The notes: generated from the letters alone by a model not told the origin. A DNA stretch of 6,437 nt from Bacteroidota bacterium (GCA_027297025.1 JAPUIM010000380.1:1-6437), one strand, 5' to 3'. Shown: positions 1 to 6,254, counted from the first letter of the stretch. A program made the numbers and translations.

Positions 1-96
1 TTAAAATGTACTTTAATAGGCTTTTTATTTCCTATCGTTTCTCATCCTTTCATAGTCCTTCTTATCCATATTTTAATAGTTCTTTTATAAAACCAG

Positions 97-126
97 TTGC
101 TTTACACAACTAATTAACTATATTTG
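97..126 (+). promoter_or_regulatory. Bacteroidota-type promoter of the DinB-transporter operon
   Basis: TTG at 97-99 is followed by a 19-nt spacer and TATATTTG at 119-126. This matches the established Bacteroidota primary-sigma pattern of a TTG near -33 and TAnnTTTG near -7. It lies about 44 bases before the chosen ATG at 170. The TTTG of the -7 box is also the first part of an operator-like repeat, so a bound repressor would block polymerase directly. Both elements are seen in the sequence; promoter activity is inferred. Confidence 0.7.
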
Positions 127-140
127 CTACTAGTTGCCTA
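123..140. promoter_or_regulatory. HxlR-type operator, imperfect copy overlapping the -7 box
   Basis: TTTGCTAC TA GTTGCCTA is an imperfect inverted repeat. It matches the perfect repeat before the HxlR gene (5792-5809) at TTTGC-AC-T-GTTGC. Counting from the -7 boxes, 119-138 and 5788-5807 agree at 16 of 20 positions, with the repeat starting at the same offset from the TA of the -7 box. Shared sequence and shared geometry suggest one regulator binds both. Binding by the HxlR protein of this window is inference. Confidence 0.55.
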
Positions 141-141
141 A

Positions 142-155
142 TACAACTGGTTGTA
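142..155. promoter_or_regulatory. Second HxlR-type operator, perfect inverted repeat
   Basis: TACAAC TG GTTGTA has perfect 6-base arms around a 2-base centre. It shares the ten-base core CAACTGGTTG with the repeat in front of the HxlR gene. Its centre lies 17 bases downstream of the centre of the 123-140 element, so the sites are tandem and lie between the -7 box and the ATG at 170. Further GTTG/CAAC half-sites (95-99 and 107-111) surround the -33 region. This repeat would fall inside the coding sequence if the TTG at 134 were the start, which argues against that start. Confidence 0.6.
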
Positions 156-169
156 AGTTATATTTAATA

Positions 170-652
170 ATGGAAATGGAAAAACTCATTGAACAATACC
201 GATATCATGATCAATTGTACAAGATTGTTTTGGAGGGTATAAAACCAGAGCATACACATGTCAGATTAAATGGCATGACCAATCAGATATTCTGGATTGT
301 AGGCAATTTACCCACAACGCAGTATAAGATTACCAACGGCATGGACATTGAACTCCAACAGGCATTTTATGATTTTCACGGGCGAAATAGGGGCATAATC
401 TCGGATGCAGAGTACCCGTCTCATGTGGAAATTATTAAAGACGGGAACAAAATCGCTCTAGTACTAGAAGAAAGGCTTCAAGAACTTACTGATGAGGACT
501 TGACTTGTGAATCCCTTTTTAACTCACTAAAAATCATTCATAACAATCTTTTGAGAACATTGTCTTTCATCATTGACAGAGAAGCCTATGCGATCGTTCA
601 ACCTATCCTGATGAGAAAGGCCTTTGCGTATGAAGCGATGAAATACAGTTAA
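170..652 (+). CDS. DinB-like four-helix-bundle protein with degenerate metal ligands
   Basis: This is a 160-residue, mostly helical cytosolic protein without a signal peptide. The N-terminal pattern (LNGMTNQIFWIVGNL, residues 33-47) and the C-terminal stretch DREAYAIVQPILMRKAFAYE plus AMKY (136-159) resemble the DinB/DinB_2 superfamily in Bacteroidota, where related members typically read 'TNHIAW' and end 'GQ-LLR--LGY-AMKY'. DinB-fold proteins usually bind a divalent metal through histidines and include thiol-dependent transferases. Here the histidine expected in the TNxIxW motif is Gln39, and the late H-x3-H motif reads D-x3-Y (136/140), so metal binding is doubtful. The ATG at 170 is chosen over the upstream TTG at 134 because the latter sits inside the operator region; the ATG at 176 is also possible. 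It is the first gene after the promoter, 26 bases before the transporter, and probably cotranscribed with it. The superfamily is fairly secure; the activity is unknown. Confidence 0.75.
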   Translation: MEMEKLIEQYRYHDQLYKIVLEGIKPEHTHVRLNGMTNQIFWIVGNLPTTQYKITNGMDIELQQAFYDFHGRNRGIISDAEYPSHVEIIKDGNKIALVLEERLQELTDEDLTCESLFNSLKIIHNNLLRTLSFIIDREAYAIVQPILMRKAFAYEAMKYS

Positions 653-678
653 CTAAATAGAACAAGAAGTAGAAAACA

Positions 679-3078
679 ATGAAAAACTTAAACAAACATT
701 TAAAAGAAAAATCCAACGAGTTTGGAGAACGTTGGGGTCTAGGGATCGTAAAGTACCGCTGGCTAGTACTAATCGGATCACTTTTGCTATTTTTTGCAGC
801 CGTATCTGGCGGTATGATGGGTTTTAACAGCGACTATCATGCTTTTTTTAGCGATGATAATCCACAATTGATAGCATTTGAGGAGCTACAAAGCATCTAT
901 ACCAAGGATGACAATGTGTTCATTCTTATCAATCGCAAAGACGGCAAAGACATTTTTGATAAAAAGACTTTATCAGCTGTTGAAAAACTCACTGAGAAAG
1001 CATGGCAAACACCTTACTCAAGCAGAGTTGATGCGATCACTAACTTTCAGTATACCCGGGCTGTGGCCGATGATTTGTATGTTGATGATCTTATAAGTGA
1101 TGCCCATGTCAAGTCCGCCGAGGAGTTGGCGGAGCTAAAGCTGATAGCGACCACTGATAGTCGTCTTGTGAAAAGGTTAATCAACAAAGATGCTACTGCC
1201 ACGGGAATTAATATTACTATAAGGCTTCCTGATGTTCAGACTTTCGAGAATGTTGAAATAGCTGCCTTTGTAAGGGAAATGGTGGAGGAGTTTGAAGTAG
1301 AAAACCCCGAACTTGAAACCCATCTATCTGGAATGGTCATGCTCAATAATGCATTTATGGAGGCTTCTGGCAATGATGCTGCCAAACTTACCCCATTGAT
1401 GCTATTGATCGTGATCATCACTATCCTTCTCACCACCCGAACCATCACCGGAACATTCGCTTCTCTACTAGTAATTATTGCATCAATAGGTTCTACAATG
1501 GGTATAGGTGCTTACATTGGAATGGCACTCACTCCTCCGTCTGCCGCGTTTATGAATATTGTACTCACCCTGGCAGTGGCGGACAGTATTCACATACTGA
1601 TCACTTTAATACAAGGTATGCGAACTGGATTGTCCAAAAGAGATGCCGTTGTGGAAAGTTTACGAGTCAACTTCATGCCTATTTTCATTACAAGTCTTAC
1701 AACTGTCATTGGCTTTCTTTCCATGAATTTTGGGGACTCTCCCGCATTTAGTGATCTGGGTAACCTGACCGCTATAGGTTTGACTGCAGCCTTTATATTT
1801 TCCGTCACTCTTTTGCCAGCCGTGTTGACGATTCTTCCAGTAAGAGTTAAGGAGGTAAGGGAGGAATCAAAAACCAAGGTGCCAATGCTTGATAGATTGG
1901 CAGATTTTGTTATTGTCAATAAAAGAGCGGTGATTATTGGTTGTAGCCTGTTTATTATTGGCACCTCCCTGCTCGCTCTAAAAAATGAGCTGAATGATGA
2001 TTTCGTAAAATATCTAAGTAAGAATATTTCCTTTAGGAATGATACAGACTATATAAGCGAGAACCTGACGGGTATATATACGCTTGAGTTTTCTGTAAAT
2101 GCCGGTGAAGATGGTGGTATAAGTGATCCTAAGTATTTACACAAACTCAAGGAGTTTGAAAAATTTCTTTACTCCTACCCTGAGATCATTCATGTAAATG
2201 CATTTACAGATGTAATGCGTCATCTCAACAAATCTATGCATGGCGACCAGAAGGAATATTTTAAGATTCCTGAGAGTCGGGAACAGGCAGCCCAATTTTT
2301 ACTCCTTTATGAGATGTCTTTGCCCTTTGGTCTGGATTTGAATAATCAGGTAAACGTGGATAAATCCGGTACAAGGGTTATTGCTACCATGGATAATATC
2401 AAAACTGGCAAAATGATTGAGATCAGTGAGGCTGCTTCGGCATGGCTGAAAAAAAATGCTCCCGAACATATGTATACTGAAGGTACGAGTAACGCCATGA
2501 TGTTTGCTCATTTGACCAAAAGGCAAATAACCGGAATGATATTCGGCACATTGCTTGCCATGGCACTCATTGCTATTGTGCTAGGAGTTGCTCTCAAGAG
2601 CTTTAAGTATGGGGCGCTTAGCTTAATTCCGAATATCACACCTGTGTTGGCTGGTTTGGGTATTTGGGGACTGTTTTATGGATTTGTCAATGCGGGTATC
2701 GCCATGGTATTTGGAATGACGCTGGGAATCGTTGTCGATGATACTGTTCATTTTTTATCAAAATACTTAAGAGCTCGAAGAGAACATGGACTATCAGCCG
2801 AAGATTCTGTGCGCTATGCATTCACTACGGTTGGTAAGGCGATGGTAGTTACCAGCTTCGTCCTGGTGGCTGGTTTTATGGTAATGGCACAATCTGATTT
2901 TGGCATTAATTCCGATATGTCAAAAATCACTGTATTCATTATCGTGTTGGCGATAATTCTCGATTTTCTACTACTCCCGGCATTACTTATCTCAGGAACA
3001 TCTTCCAAGTCCAACGCACCGCATTCCGAGATAGGGATTAACCAAGACAGTCCTAAAGTAGAACTGCCTACTGCATAA
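679..3078 (+). CDS. MMPL/RND-superfamily inner-membrane transporter
   Basis: This is a 799-residue polytopic membrane protein with the duplicated architecture of the RND superfamily (MMPL/SSD-like branch). TM1 is at about 28-48, followed by a large periplasmic loop (about 50-235) and five TMs between 238 and 386. TM7 is at about 416-434, then a second periplasmic loop (about 436-616) and a final TM cluster at about 618-771. Each half carries the equivalent acidic TM motif: AVADSIH (299-305) and VVDDTVH (685-691). These Asp residues are expected to be the proton relay. The C-terminal tail (772-799) is short, polar and cytosolic. The length of about 800 residues fits one-piece MMPL exporters of lipids or hydrophobic compounds. 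The gene starts 26 bases after the DinB-like gene and is followed 29 bases later by a LolA-like gene. This pairing is common and suggests movement of a hydrophobic molecule towards the outer membrane. The substrate cannot be told from the sequence. Confidence 0.93.
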   Translation: MKNLNKHLKEKSNEFGERWGLGIVKYRWLVLIGSLLLFFAAVSGGMMGFNSDYHAFFSDDNPQLIAFEELQSIYTKDDNVFILINRKDGKDIFDKKTLSAVEKLTEKAWQTPYSSRVDAITNFQYTRAVADDLYVDDLISDAHVKSAEELAELKLIATTDSRLVKRLINKDATATGINITIRLPDVQTFENVEIAAFVREMVEEFEVENPELETHLSGMVMLNNAFMEASGNDAAKLTPLMLLIVIITILLTTRTITGTFASLLVIIASIGSTMGIGAYIGMALTPPSAAFMNIVLTLAVADSIHILITLIQGMRTGLSKRDAVVESLRVNFMPIFITSLTTVIGFLSMNFGDSPAFSDLGNLTAIGLTAAFIFSVTLLPAVLTILPVRVKEVREESKTKVPMLDRLADFVIVNKRAVIIGCSLFIIGTSLLALKNELNDDFVKYLSKNISFRNDTDYISENLTGIYTLEFSVNAGEDGGISDPKYLHKLKEFEKFLYSYPEIIHVNAFTDVMRHLNKSMHGDQKEYFKIPESREQAAQFLLLYEMSLPFGLDLNNQVNVDKSGTRVIATMDNIKTGKMIEISEAASAWLKKNAPEHMYTEGTSNAMMFAHLTKRQITGMIFGTLLAMALIAIVLGVALKSFKYGALSLIPNITPVLAGLGIWGLFYGFVNAGIAMVFGMTLGIVVDDTVHFLSKYLRARREHGLSAEDSVRYAFTTVGKAMVVTSFVLVAGFMVMAQSDFGINSDMSKITVFIIVLAIILDFLLLPALLISGTSSKSNAPHSEIGINQDSPKVELPTA

Positions 3079-3107
3079 CAAATTATATAAACCAAAGCAA
3101 TACGAAC

Positions 3108-3893
3108 ATGTACAAACTAATTATAATATTCTTATCATTTATAGCCATTTTAGGATCACTGAATGCGCAATCTCCAGAAAAAAAAGGGTTTGAGATAGCC
3201 CAAAGGGCTGATGAAGCAGATCAGGGATATGAAAGCACCAAGGTTCAGCTCACCATGAAACTGGTCAATAAACAGGGGCAGGAAGTGACTCGAGAGCTGG
3301 TAACTCAAACCCTGGAAATGACAGGTGATGGAGACAAGTCTATGGTAGTGTTTAATACACCAAGAGATGTGAAAGGCACTGCTACACTCACATTTACCCA
3401 TAAGGATGGGCCGGATGATCAATGGCTTTATTTACCTTCCATCAAGCGTGTAAAACGGATCTCTTCTGATAACAAATCAGGGCCATTTATGGGAAGTGAG
3501 TTTGCCTATGAGGATCTTTCATCCCAGGAAGTGGAAAAGTACACCTACAAGTTTATAAAAGAAGAAAGCCTAAATGGGACAGCTACCTACGTGGTGGAGC
3601 GGTATCCAACCGATCCTAAGTCCGGGTATACGAAGCAGCTGGTATGGTGGAACAGGGACAACTACCGACAGGAGAAGGTCGAATTCTATGATCGAAAAAA
3701 TGCTTTGTTAAAAACGTTGACATACAGTGATTATAAACAGCATTTGGACAAATACTGGAGAGCTGGAAAAATGGAAATGGTCAATCATCAATCTAATAAA
3801 TCCACCATGCTATTATTTAAGGATTACGCCTTCAAAAGTGGATTGGCTGAAAGTGATTTTTCGCAAAATGGGTTGAAGCGAGCGGGACGATAA
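3108..3893 (+). CDS. Periplasmic LolA-like outer membrane lipoprotein-sorting protein
   Basis: This is a 261-residue exported protein. A hydrophobic signal peptide covers about residues 1-20 (basic K3, core LIIIFLSFIAILGS, likely cleavage after LNA before Q21). There is no lipobox cysteine, so a soluble periplasmic product is expected. The mature part fits the LolA-like 'outer membrane lipoprotein-sorting protein' family: PRDVKGTATLTF (about 86-97), QWLYLPSIKRVKRISSDNKS (about 105-124), then FMGSEFAYEDLS (about 127-138). The conserved WLYLP and FMGSxFxYED blocks are both intact, and the length is normal for the family. Relatives sit beside MMPL/RND transporters and are thought to carry a lipid-like substrate across the periplasm. 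Here the gene follows the transporter and ends only 6 bases before the barrel-type ORF, with AAGGAA overlapping its stop codon as a possible ribosome site for that ORF. Family assignment is strong; the cargo is unknown. Confidence 0.9.
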   Translation: MYKLIIIFLSFIAILGSLNAQSPEKKGFEIAQRADEADQGYESTKVQLTMKLVNKQGQEVTRELVTQTLEMTGDGDKSMVVFNTPRDVKGTATLTFTHKDGPDDQWLYLPSIKRVKRISSDNKSGPFMGSEFAYEDLSSQEVEKYTYKFIKEESLNGTATYVVERYPTDPKSGYTKQLVWWNRDNYRQEKVEFYDRKNALLKTLTYSDYKQHLDKYWRAGKMEMVNHQSNKSTMLLFKDYAFKSGLAESDFSQNGLKRAGR

Positions 3894-3899
3894 GGAACT

Positions 3900-4796
3900 A
3901 TGTGGAAATTGATGTCAACGGGCAGGCTACTGGTTTTGGTCATCATGTGCGCTGCTAACAATTGCCTTGGTCAGACAAAAGAAGAAGTGTACAGGGAATT
4001 CACCCTTGAATTGGAAGCGAATGAACGGTTTTTTTTTAAGGAGGGCTTGTACCCTGGGCAAAAGCGCAATTACTTGTCGCTGGCTGTCCACCCTGAATAC
4101 TCACTAGAATGGAAGGATGGGAAGCATAGCTTGAATTTTACAGGATTCTTAAGACTCGATCAGTATGACAAGAAAAGAAATCATTGGGATATAAGGGAGC
4201 TTTATTGGCAATCAGTATTTAAAAATACGGAGTTTTCTATTGGAGCGAAGAAGGTCTTTTGGGGTAAAACAGAGTCCGCACATTTGGTAGATATCATCAA
4301 TCAGACGGATGTGGTAGAGAGTTTTGATGGCGAGCAAAAGTTGGGAGAGGTGATGGTTCACCTTTCTCAATCGGTATCTATAAGGGCAAGCAAGGAAAAA
4401 GTTTTTGATGCACTGACCAAAGAAATTGATCAATGGTGGGGCCCGGTAGATCGATACGCTCAAAAAGTGGGTGATGTTTTCAAAATCGATTTTGGGGGAG
4501 GCTCCCATTGGAGGTTTAAAGTTGTTGCATTATCAGAATCGGAAAAGGTAGTATGGGAATGCGTTGAATCAAACCAGGACCATAATATCGAGGGCATGGA
4601 TGAAGAATGGCTTGGGTCCAAACTGCACTGGGATATTTCCGGAAAACAGCAAGAAGTGGAGGTGAAGTTCTTACATCAGGGTTTGGTACCTCAGGGTAAT
4701 TGCTACGGTGCGTGTTCTACAGCCTGGGATTTTTACGTTACTGATAGCTTGAAAAGTTTCCTTGAAACTGGAGAAGGTAAACCAGAGGAAATGTAA
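3900..4796 (+). CDS. Chimeric ORF: truncated outer-membrane barrel fused to SRPBCC domain
   Basis: This is a 298-residue ORF made of two unrelated parts. Residues 1-24 form a signal peptide (core LLVLVIMCAANNCLG, cleavage near Q25). Residues 25 to about 150 read as the N-terminal strands of an outer-membrane beta-barrel protein of the kind that accompanies MMPL and LolA-like genes: alternating strands such as HSLNFTGFLRLDQYD, then IGAKKVFWGKTESAHLVDII (about 115-134) and NQTDVVESFDGEQKLG (134-149). Such proteins normally continue for a few hundred more residues; the rest is absent. From about residue 155 (QSVSIRASKEKVFDAL) to about 292 it is an SRPBCC/AHSA1-type domain, paralogous to the next gene: WWG, GDVF, WECVESNQ, EWLGSKLHW, and GLVP-(x)-C-(x3)-CSTAWD. 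An SRPBCC domain is normally cytosolic, so export behind a signal peptide makes little sense. A deletion fusion is the most likely origin; the barrel half is probably dead. The SRPBCC half may still be made from Met152 (4353). The reading frame itself is intact. Confidence 0.75.
   Translation: MWKLMSTGRLLVLVIMCAANNCLGQTKEEVYREFTLELEANERFFFKEGLYPGQKRNYLSLAVHPEYSLEWKDGKHSLNFTGFLRLDQYDKKRNHWDIRELYWQSVFKNTEFSIGAKKVFWGKTESAHLVDIINQTDVVESFDGEQKLGEVMVHLSQSVSIRASKEKVFDALTKEIDQWWGPVDRYAQKVGDVFKIDFGGGSHWRFKVVALSESEKVVWECVESNQDHNIEGMDEEWLGSKLHWDISGKQQEVEVKFLHQGLVPQGNCYGACSTAWDFYVTDSLKSFLETGEGKPEEM
4343..4355 (+). promoter_or_regulatory. Possible internal ribosome site and start for the SRPBCC half
   Basis: GGGAGAGG (4343-4350) lies just before an in-frame ATG at 4353 (Met152 of the chimeric ORF). 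That Met begins MVHLSQSVSIRASKEKVF, which lines up with MDYKQSVVIKTSKELAF of the stand-alone paralogue. It could therefore be the original start of an SRPBCC gene of about 147 codons (4353-4796). The purine run is very close to the ATG, and Bacteroidota rely little on Shine-Dalgarno pairing, so use of this start is speculative. Confidence 0.3.
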
Positions 4797-4853
4797 ATAC
4801 GCTTCTCAATTGATTACAAAAGAACCTTAGAAAAAATAAGACTTTAAGAAAAT

Positions 4854-5297
4854 ATGAAGAAAGAAATTGAAATGGATTACAAGCAATCTGTAGTCATAAA
4901 GACAAGTAAGGAATTAGCCTTTGAGGCTCTAATGACCGGAGTTGATCAATGGTGGGGAGAGGTTGATCACCCGGCCCAAGGTGAGGGCGATGTTTTTACC
5001 GTTTCGTGGGGAGAGCCCTGGTATCAATTTAAGATAATCGAGTACAATCCATTCAGTAAAATAACCTGGGAGTGCATAGAAGCAAACCAGATTATTGAGG
5101 GACTAGAAGGTGTAGAAAAGGAATGGGTTGGTACCAAATTAATATGGCGGATTGAGAGCAAAGGAGATGATATGGTGCAAGTAAGTATGGAGCATCATGG
5201 CTTGATCCCTGAATTTGTCTGTTTTAATGTTTGCTCCTCTGCTTGGGATCATTTTATTACTGAAAGCCTGAAGGACCATTTGGAAAAGAGCGGATAA
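4854..5297 (+). CDS. SRPBCC/AHSA1-family protein, stand-alone paralogue
   Basis: This is a 147-residue cytosolic protein of the SRPBCC (START/Bet v 1-like) superfamily, AHSA1-like branch, whose fold encloses a hydrophobic ligand pocket. Visible features are the N-terminal strand and helix QSVVIKTSKELAFEAL (about 11-26), DQWWGEVDHPAQGEGDVF, ITWECIEANQ, EWVGTKLIW, and a C-terminal helix CSSAWDHFITESLKDHLE. The C-x3-CSxAWD pattern with two cysteines is shared with the SRPBCC half of the preceding ORF. By eye the two domains agree at close to half of positions, and the 16-base string TTGATCAATGGTGGGG occurs in both (4426-4441 and 4942-4957), so they are a tandem duplicate pair. Met7 (ATG at 4872) is an alternative start giving MDYKQSVV. 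The gene follows 57 bases after the chimeric ORF with no clear promoter between. No ligand or enzymatic role can be assigned. Confidence 0.85.
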   Translation: MKKEIEMDYKQSVVIKTSKELAFEALMTGVDQWWGEVDHPAQGEGDVFTVSWGEPWYQFKIIEYNPFSKITWECIEANQIIEGLEGVEKEWVGTKLIWRIESKGDDMVQVSMEHHGLIPEFVCFNVCSSAWDHFITESLKDHLEKSG

Positions 5298-5380
5298 ACC
5301 TGACAGCGCCTAAGGTAATAGCTGGAATTGAACCCCTTGCGCTAACAGTGTAAAGAACTACTAAAATTAATACTAGGAAT

Positions 5381-5725
5381 ATGGAATTTATGTTGCTCAT
5401 AAAAGCGGAATATAAAAGCCTTTACGAATTATCCCCTAAAGAAATGCAGCTCTGTTTAGAAAAAAATGGCCGCTTCATCGGTCAACTTGTCGCTGAAGGG
5501 AAAATGGAAGGTGGAGGAGCGTTAGACAGATCAGGAATATTAGTTGAGAGGAGCTATAATGCATTTGTAGAAAGTCCATTGGATGACCAACAAGAGGAAC
5601 TGATGTCATACTTGCGCATTAAGGCAAAAGATTTAACTGAGGCGGTTGAAATTGCGAAATCCGATCCCGGGTTTGACCAACCGGGATGGAAAATAGAAGT
5701 TCGTCCAGTCCTTACTAATAGCTAA
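5381..5725 (+). CDS. YCII-related (YciI-like) domain protein
   Basis: This is a 114-residue protein with the ferredoxin-like alpha-beta pattern of the YCII-related family. It starts with the typical MEFMLLIKAE strand and then has a long helix (SPKEMQLCLEKNGRFIGQLV, about 18-37). A GKMEGGGAL turn, a region in place of the usual 'DGPF' segment (NAFVESPLDDQQEELMSYL, about 60-78) and a closing LTEAVEIAKSDPGF-(x7)-IEVRPV follow. The 'AVEIAKSDP' plus 'IEVRPV' ending is characteristic. Members include small dehydrochlorinase-like or dioxygenase-related enzymes and many proteins of unknown role, often found beside SRPBCC/AHSA1 and DinB-like genes in Bacteroidota. The canonical DGPF is replaced by VESPL, so any activity attributed to that motif is uncertain. 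It lies 83 bases after the SRPBCC gene and 100 bases before the HxlR start. The gap before it contains no convincing promoter. Confidence 0.8.
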   Translation: MEFMLLIKAEYKSLYELSPKEMQLCLEKNGRFIGQLVAEGKMEGGGALDRSGILVERSYNAFVESPLDDQQEELMSYLRIKAKDLTEAVEIAKSDPGFDQPGWKIEVRPVLTNS

Positions 5726-5762
5726 AATAAAATAGCAATGACCATGGCTTACAATTGCTGGG

Positions 5763-5795
5763 TTTTCCATTTCCGGGGATTATTAACTAAATTTG
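5763..5795 (+). promoter_or_regulatory. Promoter of the HxlR regulator gene
   Basis: TAAATTTG at 5788-5795 fits the Bacteroidota -7 consensus TAnnTTTG exactly. A weak -33 candidate (TTTTCC at 5763-5768) lies at about the right distance upstream. The start of transcription would fall within the inverted repeat at 5792-5809, as expected for a self-repressing regulator. The -7 element is clear; the -33 element is poor. Confidence 0.6.
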
Positions 5796-5809
5796 CAACT
5801 GGTTGCAAA
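5792..5809. promoter_or_regulatory. HxlR autoregulatory operator, perfect inverted repeat
   Basis: TTTGCAAC TG GTTGCAAA is a perfect inverted repeat with 8-base arms and a 2-base centre. It overlaps the -7 box and ends 16 bases before the ATG at 5826. HxlR proteins are dimeric winged-helix regulators that bind such short palindromes, often at their own promoter. The same CAACTGGTTG core recurs at 144-153 before the first gene of the window. Self-regulation is inferred from position and symmetry. Confidence 0.75.
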
Positions 5810-5825
5810 CAAGAACTAATTGGGA

Positions 5826-6254
5826 ATGGAAAAGCACAGGTCTTATTGTCCGGTGAATTTGGCGCTAGAAGTAATTGGTGATAAGTGGACTTTATTGATC
5901 ATCAGGGATATAATGATGGTAGGTAAACGACATTTCAGGGAAATCTTAAATTCTGATGAGAAAATTGCCTCTAATATTTTAACGGATCGCTTGAATATGT
6001 TGGAGAAGGTGGGTGTTCTTGCGAAAGCAAAGGACCCTAGTCATAAACAAAAGTTCATTTATAGCCTCACCGAAATGGGCATTGATCTATTTCCAACTAT
6101 TGTAGAGATTGGGAATTGGAGTCTGAAGCACAGGCCGGTTGATCCTGCGCAAAGTACTCATGCAAAAATGTTGGTTGAAGGCGGCAAAAAGCTTCATAAG
6201 AAGATGATGGAACAACTAAAAAAAGAGCATCTAATTCAAGTAGAATTGAAGTAG
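5826..6254 (+). CDS. HxlR-family winged-helix transcriptional regulator
   Basis: This is a 142-residue DNA-binding regulator of the HxlR (MarR-like winged-helix) family. It opens with the family signature Y-C-P-V-(x)-LALEVIGDKWTLLIIRD (residues 7-26). REILNSDEKIASNILTDRLNMLEK (about 40-63) follows as the recognition-helix region, then a wing and the SLTEMGIDLFPTIVEIGNW block. Cys8 is the only cysteine and sits where related regulators such as B. subtilis YodB and HypR carry the cysteine that senses electrophiles or oxidants, so a thiol-based switch is plausible. The ATG at 5826 is preferred to the TTG at 5820 because family members begin a few residues before the CP motif. The C-terminal tail (about 106-142) is long, basic and helical. 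An inverted repeat overlapping its promoter points to self-repression, and a matching repeat at the promoter of the first gene suggests it also controls the transporter operon. The oxidoreductase gene follows 58 bases downstream. Confidence 0.93.
   Translation: MEKHRSYCPVNLALEVIGDKWTLLIIRDIMMVGKRHFREILNSDEKIASNILTDRLNMLEKVGVLAKAKDPSHKQKFIYSLTEMGIDLFPTIVEIGNWSLKHRPVDPAQSTHAKMLVEGGKKLHKKMMEQLKKEHLIQVELK

Noticed and set aside
1..96. AT-rich leader with a tiny minus-strand frame (ATG at 69, stop at 25, 14 residues)
   Set aside because: It is very short, lacks a promoter or recognisable product, and is rich in Lys, Arg and Asp as expected by chance in this composition. No RNA fold or repeat stands out.
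1590..1964. Minus-strand open frame of 124 codons inside the transporter gene
   Set aside because: It is the shadow of a strongly supported membrane-protein gene; its product has no recognisable domain and it lacks a promoter.
4212..4508. Minus-strand open frame spanning the fusion junction
   Set aside because: It was considered as a sign of a different gene at the junction, but the plus-strand frame encodes clear barrel and SRPBCC motifs on either side, whereas this frame encodes nothing recognisable.
5337..5366. Possible promoter before the YCII gene (TTG 5337-5339, 19-base spacer, TA at 5359)
   Set aside because: The -7 part reads TACTAAAA and lacks the TTTG half of the Bacteroidota consensus.
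5734..5759. Inverted repeat AGCAAT ... ATTGCT after the YCII gene, possible terminator
   Set aside because: The stem is only 6 bases with a 14-base loop and no U-run follows, so a rho-independent terminator is not supported.
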